64,000 nt of DNA from contig NZ_BOMH01000068.1 of assembly GCF_016862095.1 (NCBI RefSeq), positions 62,001 through 126,000 of the forward strand. Reading direction: 5' to 3'. The stretch's first letter is position 1. Every line of letters begins with the position of its first letter. Under the pieces are notes generated by a model. That model was given only the letters and a program-made list of their open reading frames with translations. It did not search any database and was not told the origin of the DNA. Source of the stretch: Actinoplanes cyaneus (GTDB taxonomy: Bacteria > Actinomycetota > Actinomycetes > Mycobacteriales > Micromonosporaceae). Below, piece after piece: positions 60,067-64,000 of this stretch. The translations under genes and the position numbers were made by a program.

Positions 60067-61179
60067 ATGTCAGTGCTGTTCACGCCGATCACCCTGCCGG
60101 CCCCCGAGGGCCCGGGGCTCGTCCTGCGTAACCGCGCCATCGTCGCGCCGATGTGCCAGTACGTCATCGACGCCGAGGACGGGGTGCCCCGCGACTGGCA
60201 CCTGCAGCATCTGGGCTCCTTCGCCGCCGGCGGGTTCGGCATGGTCACGACCGAGGCCACCGGCGTCGAGGCCCGGGGCCGGATCAGCCCCCGCGACGTC
60301 GGCCTCTACGACGACGAGCAGCAGCGGGCGCACGAGCGGCTGGTCACCTTCCTGCACTCGCAGGGCGCCGCGGCCGCGGTGCAGCTCGCCCACGCGGGCG
60401 GCAAAGCCTCCACCTTCCCGTGGCTTCCCGGCCAGCCGGACGGCACGGTGCCCGCCGCCGACGGCGGCTGGAGCACGGTCAGCGCCGTCGACGGTCCCGT
60501 GCTGCCGGGCCTGAGCGCCGCGGCCGGGTTGAGCCGCGAGGGCATCGCCGAGGTGGTCGCGGCCTTCGCCGCCGCGGCCCGTCGTGCGGACGCCGCCGGG
60601 TATGACGCGATCCAGCTGCACGGCGCGCACGGCTACCTGATCCACCAGTTCCTGTCGCCGCTGACGAACACCCGGACCGACGAGTACGGCGGTGACGAGG
60701 AGGGCCGGACCAGGCTCGCCCGGGAGGTCGCCGCCGCCGTGCGCGCCGTCTGGCCGGCGCACAAACCGCTCGGGATCCGGATCAGCGCGACCGACTGGGT
60801 GGACGGCGGCTGGGACGTGCCCGCTTCGGCGCGCCTGATCCGCCGGCTCGCCGAGGAGCACGGTGTGACCTGGGTGGACGTGTCCTCAGGGGGCCTCGGT
60901 GGCGGTGCGGCGATCCCGGTCGGTCCCGGATATCAGGTGCCGCTGGCCGCGGAGCTGACCCGGCAGCTCGCCGGCACGCCCGTCGTGGTGAGCGCGGTGG
61001 GCCTCGTCGAGGAGGCGCTGCAGGCGGAGACGATCCTGGCGACCGGCCAGGCGCACGCCGTGTCCATCGGCCGGGCGGCCCTGCGCGATCCGCATTGGGC
61101 CACGTCCGCCGCGGCACGTCTCGGCATCGACCGCACCGAGCTTCCGCGTCCGCCCCAGTACTGGCGAGCCGGCTGGTAG
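60067..61179 (+). CDS. NADH:flavin oxidoreductase / old yellow enzyme (YqjM-like)
   Basis: 370 residues, an FMN TIM barrel. Typical motifs are IVAPMCQYVI, VQLAHAGGKAS, the HGAHGYLIHQFLSPLTNTRTDEYGG signature with paired His/Asn region, and IRISATDWVDGGW. It reduces electrophilic alkenes with NAD(P)H. The Cys in the N-terminal APMCQY fits the YqjM class. ATG 60067 (MSVLFTPIT) is preferred over 60037, which lies within the operator-like region. Confidence 0.93.
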   Translation: MSVLFTPITLPAPEGPGLVLRNRAIVAPMCQYVIDAEDGVPRDWHLQHLGSFAAGGFGMVTTEATGVEARGRISPRDVGLYDDEQQRAHERLVTFLHSQGAAAAVQLAHAGGKASTFPWLPGQPDGTVPAADGGWSTVSAVDGPVLPGLSAAAGLSREGIAEVVAAFAAAARRADAAGYDAIQLHGAHGYLIHQFLSPLTNTRTDEYGGDEEGRTRLAREVAAAVRAVWPAHKPLGIRISATDWVDGGWDVPASARLIRRLAEEHGVTWVDVSSGGLGGGAAIPVGPGYQVPLAAELTRQLAGTPVVVSAVGLVEEALQAETILATGQAHAVSIGRAALRDPHWATSAAARLGIDRTELPRPPQYWRAGW

Positions 61180-61240
61180 CAGCCCCGCAACGCCCTGCCG
61201 GGGCCTTCGTGACGCCGTACCCGAGCAGGGTGTTGATCCT

Positions 61241-62518
61241 TCAGGGGGTCAGGGTGAGGCCGAGATTGTCGCGCAGGGTCGCGCCGCGGTAGTCGTCCTT
61301 GACGATGCCGCGGCGGCGCAGGTCGTGCAGCAGTCCGTTGACGACGAAGTCGTGCTGGACGTCGTCGGCCAGCCCGCCGAGCGAGAGCACGTCGAGCACC
61401 CCGGCGTCGAAACGCTCCTGCACCGCGTCGGCCAGCTGTTCCGGGGTGCCGGCCACCGACCAGTGGCCGGTGTCCTGGGCGGCCTGGATCAGCTCGCGCA
61501 GCGTGTGTCCCTCGCGGATCAGCCGGCTGAAGATCTCGGCCCGCCCGCGCCGCCGGTTGATCCCGCCGATGTCCGGCAGCAGGCTCTCCGGCAGCCGTTC
61601 GTCGAGCTTGGCCTCGGTGAGGTCGATGCCGCCACCCAGCATGCCGGCGACCAGCTCGCGGCCCTTCTCGTAGTCGATCGCCTCGAGGCGCTCGCGGACG
61701 AGCCGCCGGGCTTCGGCCTCGGTGGACCCGAAGGTCGCGTGGAACGAGCTGAAGATCAACGGCAATCCGCGCGTACGGCCGTGAGCCGCCGCCTGTGCCC
61801 GGATCCGGCCGGTGAACTCCTCGGCGTCGGCCAGCGTCGGCAGCGCCGTGAAGACGATCTCGGCGAAGCGGACGCCGAGCGCGATCCCGGCGGCCGACTG
61901 TCCGGCCTGGATCAGCACGGGCCGCCGCTGTGGCAGGGGCGGGATGTTGATCGGTCCCTCGATCGAGAAGAACTCGCCCCGGTGCCGGATCGGTTCGATC
62001 AGCGAGGGGTCCAGCACCGCCTGCCCGTCCGGGCCCGCGCGCAGGGCGCCGGGCCGCCAGCTGTCCCACAGCGCGTTCACCACCTCGACCGTCTCAGCCG
62101 CCCGGGCGTAGCGCTGCTCGGGTGAGGGCAGCTCCCCGGTCCCGAAGTTCTGTTCCCCGATCGAGGAGGTGACCAGGTTCCAGGCGGCCCGGCCGTTGCT
62201 GACGTGGTCGAGCGTGGCGAACATGCGGGCCAGGTTGAACGGGTGGTGGAACGTCGTGGAGACGGTCGCGATCAGTCCCGCCTTCGAGGTGACCTGGCTG
62301 AGCGCGGCCACGAAGATCAGCGGTTCCTGGGCGCCGATCGTGCCCTGCGCACCGAATTCCAGCAGGTCCGGCACGAACAGCGCGTCGATCCGGGCCGCCT
62401 CGGCGCGCTGGGCGACCAGCGTCGCGGTGGCCAGGGTGGAGCGGTGCGGGTCGAGGGCCAGTTCGTAGGGGCCGGGGTGGCCGCCGGCGCTGGCGACAGT
62501 GGCGAGAGTGCGTCTCAT
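61241..62518 (-). CDS. FMN-dependent monooxygenase of the NtaA/SnaA/DszA (SoxA) family
   Basis: 425 residues of the luciferase-like class: VASAGGHPGPY-like start, TISTTFHHPFNLARMFATLDHVSNGRAAWNLVTS (family signature, with TVSTTF here), and RPVLIQAGQSAAGIALGVRFAEIVFTA. Members oxidise organosulfur compounds, nitrilotriacetate or similar using FMNH2. ATG 62518 has AGGAG upstream. It is divergent from a cystathionine beta-synthase gene, suggesting a role in sulfur acquisition (inference). Confidence 0.9.
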   Translation of the reverse strand: MRRTLATVASAGGHPGPYELALDPHRSTLATATLVAQRAEAARIDALFVPDLLEFGAQGTIGAQEPLIFVAALSQVTSKAGLIATVSTTFHHPFNLARMFATLDHVSNGRAAWNLVTSSIGEQNFGTGELPSPEQRYARAAETVEVVNALWDSWRPGALRAGPDGQAVLDPSLIEPIRHRGEFFSIEGPINIPPLPQRRPVLIQAGQSAAGIALGVRFAEIVFTALPTLADAEEFTGRIRAQAAAHGRTRGLPLIFSSFHATFGSTEAEARRLVRERLEAIDYEKGRELVAGMLGGGIDLTEAKLDERLPESLLPDIGGINRRRGRAEIFSRLIREGHTLRELIQAAQDTGHWSVAGTPEQLADAVQERFDAGVLDVLSLGGLADDVQHDFVVNGLLHDLRRRGIVKDDYRGATLRDNLGLTLTP

Positions 62519-62531
62519 CGGTTCTCCTGTC

Positions 62532-62590
62532 GGTACGGTCAGTGCCCGCTCCACCGTACCCGATAAGTTCTATAGGTTTTATATGTATTG
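62532..62590. promoter_or_regulatory. Divergent control region between the monooxygenase and CBS genes
   Basis: GGTACGGT (62532-62539) is inverted at 62553-62560 (ACCGTACC), with a 13-bp spacer. Next to it is a very AT-rich run (62563-62590, containing CTATAGG and TTTTATATG) that must hold promoter elements. The 119-bp gap lies between two divergent genes probably linked to sulfur metabolism. Confidence 0.55.
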
Positions 62591-62637
62591 CGGGGGGCGG
62601 CAACCTTCATGGCCAGTGCCGGCAGTAGGTTTCGGGA

Positions 62638-63963
62638 ATGAGTGTGATCGACGCCATCGGCGACACGCCCCTGATCCGGCTCACCCGGGTCACCGAGGGG
62701 ATCGCCGCCGAGGTGCTCCTCAAGGCGGAGTTCCTCAACCCGGGCGGCAGCGTGAAGGACCGCGCGGCGCTCGCCATGGTCAGCGCCGCCGAGGAGTCGG
62801 GCGAACTGCGGCCCGGCGGGGTGATCGTCGAGGGGACCTCGGGCAACACCGGGATCGGCCTGGCCATGATCGCGGCCCAGCGCGGCTACCGGGCGATCGT
62901 CGTGGTGCCGGACAAGAGCAGCACCGAGAAGATCAAGACCCTGCGCGCGTACGGCGCCGAGGTCGTGATCACCGCGGGCGGCGTCACCCGGGAGGACCCG
63001 CGGCATGTGTCCCGGGTCGCCGCGCGGCTGGCCGAGGAGACCCCGGGTGGCTGGCTCGCCGGACAGTACGACAACCCGGCGAACCCCGGCGCGCATCTGG
63101 CCACCACCGGCCCGGAGATCTGGCGGCAGACCGGCGGGCGGGTCACGCACTTCGTCGCGGGCGTCGGCACCGGCGGGACGATCAGCGGCGCCGGGGCGTA
63201 CCTGCGCGAGACCGGCGCGGTCACCGTCGTCGGCGCGGACCCGGAGAGCTCGGTCTACGGCGGTGGCGACGGCAGCCCGTACTACGTGGAGAGCATCGGC
63301 CACTACGTGCACCCGGACACGGTCGAGGACGTGTGGCCGCAGTCGTACCACCCGAAGGTCGTCGACCGCATCGAGCGCGTCGGCGACCGGGAGTCGATCG
63401 CGATGACCCGGCGGCTGGCCCGCGAGGAGGGCATCCTGGCCGGCGCGTCCACCGGCACGGCGGTGGTGGCCGCCCTGCGCGTGGCCCGCGAGCTCGGCCC
63501 GTCCGGCGTGGTGGTCGTGCTCGCCCCGGACTCCGGCCGTGCCTACCTGTCCAAGTACTTCGACGACGACTGGCTGCGCCGCGCAGGCTTCCCCGCCCCG
63601 CCCGTCCCGGGGCCGCTGACCGGTGACGGGCCGGTCGTGACGCCACTGGTGCTGGCCGCGGACGCCACGGTCCGTGACCTGGCCGCGGGCGAGGTGGCCG
63701 TGCTCGTCCTGCCCCGCCCGGCCGGGAGCGAGGCGCCGCCCGCCCCGGGCGACGTGGTCGGGGTGGTGGCGGCCACCGAGCTGGCCGGCGCGCGGCCCGA
63801 TGCCCCGCTGCGCGACTTCGCCCGTCCGCTGCCATCGGCCGGGGCGGGGGAGCCGGCGGCGGAAGCGCTCGCCCGCACCCCGGCCGGCGCGATCTGGCTC
63901 GCCGTACTCACCGACGGCCGCATCACCGGCGCGATCGCCCGCGCCGCCCTGGAAGCGGAGTGA
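62638..63963 (+). CDS. Cystathionine beta-synthase / cysteine synthase-type PLP enzyme
   Basis: 441 residues. PLP Lys is in FLNPGGSVKDRAAL, and the phosphate-binding loop is EGTSGNTGIGLA and GVGTGGTISG. The C-terminal 120 residues (from VVTPLVLAADATVRDLAAG) form a degenerate CBS-pair-like regulatory domain. It should condense serine or O-acetylserine with homocysteine or sulfide; the family cannot be narrowed here. ATG 62638 starts directly at the conserved N-terminus. The gene is divergent from the FMN monooxygenase. Confidence 0.92.
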   Translation: MSVIDAIGDTPLIRLTRVTEGIAAEVLLKAEFLNPGGSVKDRAALAMVSAAEESGELRPGGVIVEGTSGNTGIGLAMIAAQRGYRAIVVVPDKSSTEKIKTLRAYGAEVVITAGGVTREDPRHVSRVAARLAEETPGGWLAGQYDNPANPGAHLATTGPEIWRQTGGRVTHFVAGVGTGGTISGAGAYLRETGAVTVVGADPESSVYGGGDGSPYYVESIGHYVHPDTVEDVWPQSYHPKVVDRIERVGDRESIAMTRRLAREEGILAGASTGTAVVAALRVARELGPSGVVVVLAPDSGRAYLSKYFDDDWLRRAGFPAPPVPGPLTGDGPVVTPLVLAADATVRDLAAGEVAVLVLPRPAGSEAPPAPGDVVGVVAATELAGARPDAPLRDFARPLPSAGAGEPAAEALARTPAGAIWLAVLTDGRITGAIARAALEAE

Positions 63964-64000
63964 GAGCCTGAGCGGTGAGCACTGGAATGCCGTAGCTCTT

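Overview
The window is uniformly very GC-rich, with tightly packed genes, many GTG starts and purine-rich ribosome binding sites. It carries SARP, LuxR, TetR and Ser/Thr-kinase regulators, an F420-dependent oxidoreductase, a mycothiol-type DinB-fold enzyme and a type II polyketide synthase. This is an actinomycete chromosome. A CheA tail at the left edge suggests a motile-spore genus of the Micromonosporaceae such as Actinoplanes (inference). I see no tRNA, rRNA, CRISPR array, transposase or integrase.

Layout. 0-5.5 kb: the end of cheA, a DUF5999-like small protein, a two-component locus (two response regulators and a histidine kinase), a membrane Ser/Thr kinase, and a DinB-fold enzyme under a well-defined double operator. 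5.5-10.7 kb: a hairpin-repeat cluster, a zinc-type CDF exporter, a divergent TetR/SDR pair, an adenosine deaminase-like enzyme, a decayed FAD monooxygenase and a small secreted protein. 10.8-23 kb: a secreted glycoside hydrolase family 2 protein, a large PAS/GAF sensor kinase, a SRPBCC protein with a divergent TetR, a repeat-filled gene-free stretch, an L,D-transpeptidase and a second Ser/Thr kinase paralogous to the first. 22.7-26.8 kb: a SoxR redox module (DUF6069 and FrnE-like genes to the right; quinone oxidoreductase, SoxR and an NmrA-like protein on the other strand) with two SoxR boxes.

27-46.2 kb is a type II polyketide cluster. A SARP activator precedes a ten-gene minus-strand operon: KS-alpha, KS-beta/CLF, ACP, aromatase/cyclase, metallo-beta-lactamase-fold cyclase, F420-type PPOX protein, SDR, LLM oxidoreductase, flavin reductase and DHA2 exporter, ending at a terminator. 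The plus-strand genes supply an acyl-CoA-dehydrogenase-fold monooxygenase, an ABM-domain protein, a fused AccD-AccA carboxyltransferase and biotin carboxylase, then an ActIII-type ketoreductase and a biotin carboxyl carrier fused to an extra domain. The set therefore encodes its own acetyl-CoA carboxylase for malonyl-CoA. The CLF keeps the residues that gate octaketide (C16) length in the actinorhodin CLF, so a reduced C16 aromatic, plausibly a quinone, is the best prediction. Arrays of TCGA-centred heptamers spaced exactly 11 bp lie in every major promoter region of the cluster and are probable SARP sites. The adjoining SoxR module fits a self-response to a redox-active product.

46.4-64 kb: a sigma-70-like factor with a C-terminal NTF2-type domain, a large LuxR (LAL) regulator, an SDR, an AfsR-like regulator in an operon with two alpha/beta hydrolases, a BBE-type FAD oxidoreductase, a divergent EamA/LysR pair, a SUKH protein, an SCO6745-type protein, an old-yellow-enzyme homologue, and a divergent FMN monooxygenase / cystathionine beta-synthase pair.

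Two patterns cut across gene boundaries. One is a family of hairpins with perfect 24-bp arms and 9-nt loops. The other is a recurrent expansion of short tandem repeats at the 3' ends of genes, either in frame (SoxR, exporter, AfsR-like) or starting at the stop codon (NmrA-like, TetR, BCCP fusion).
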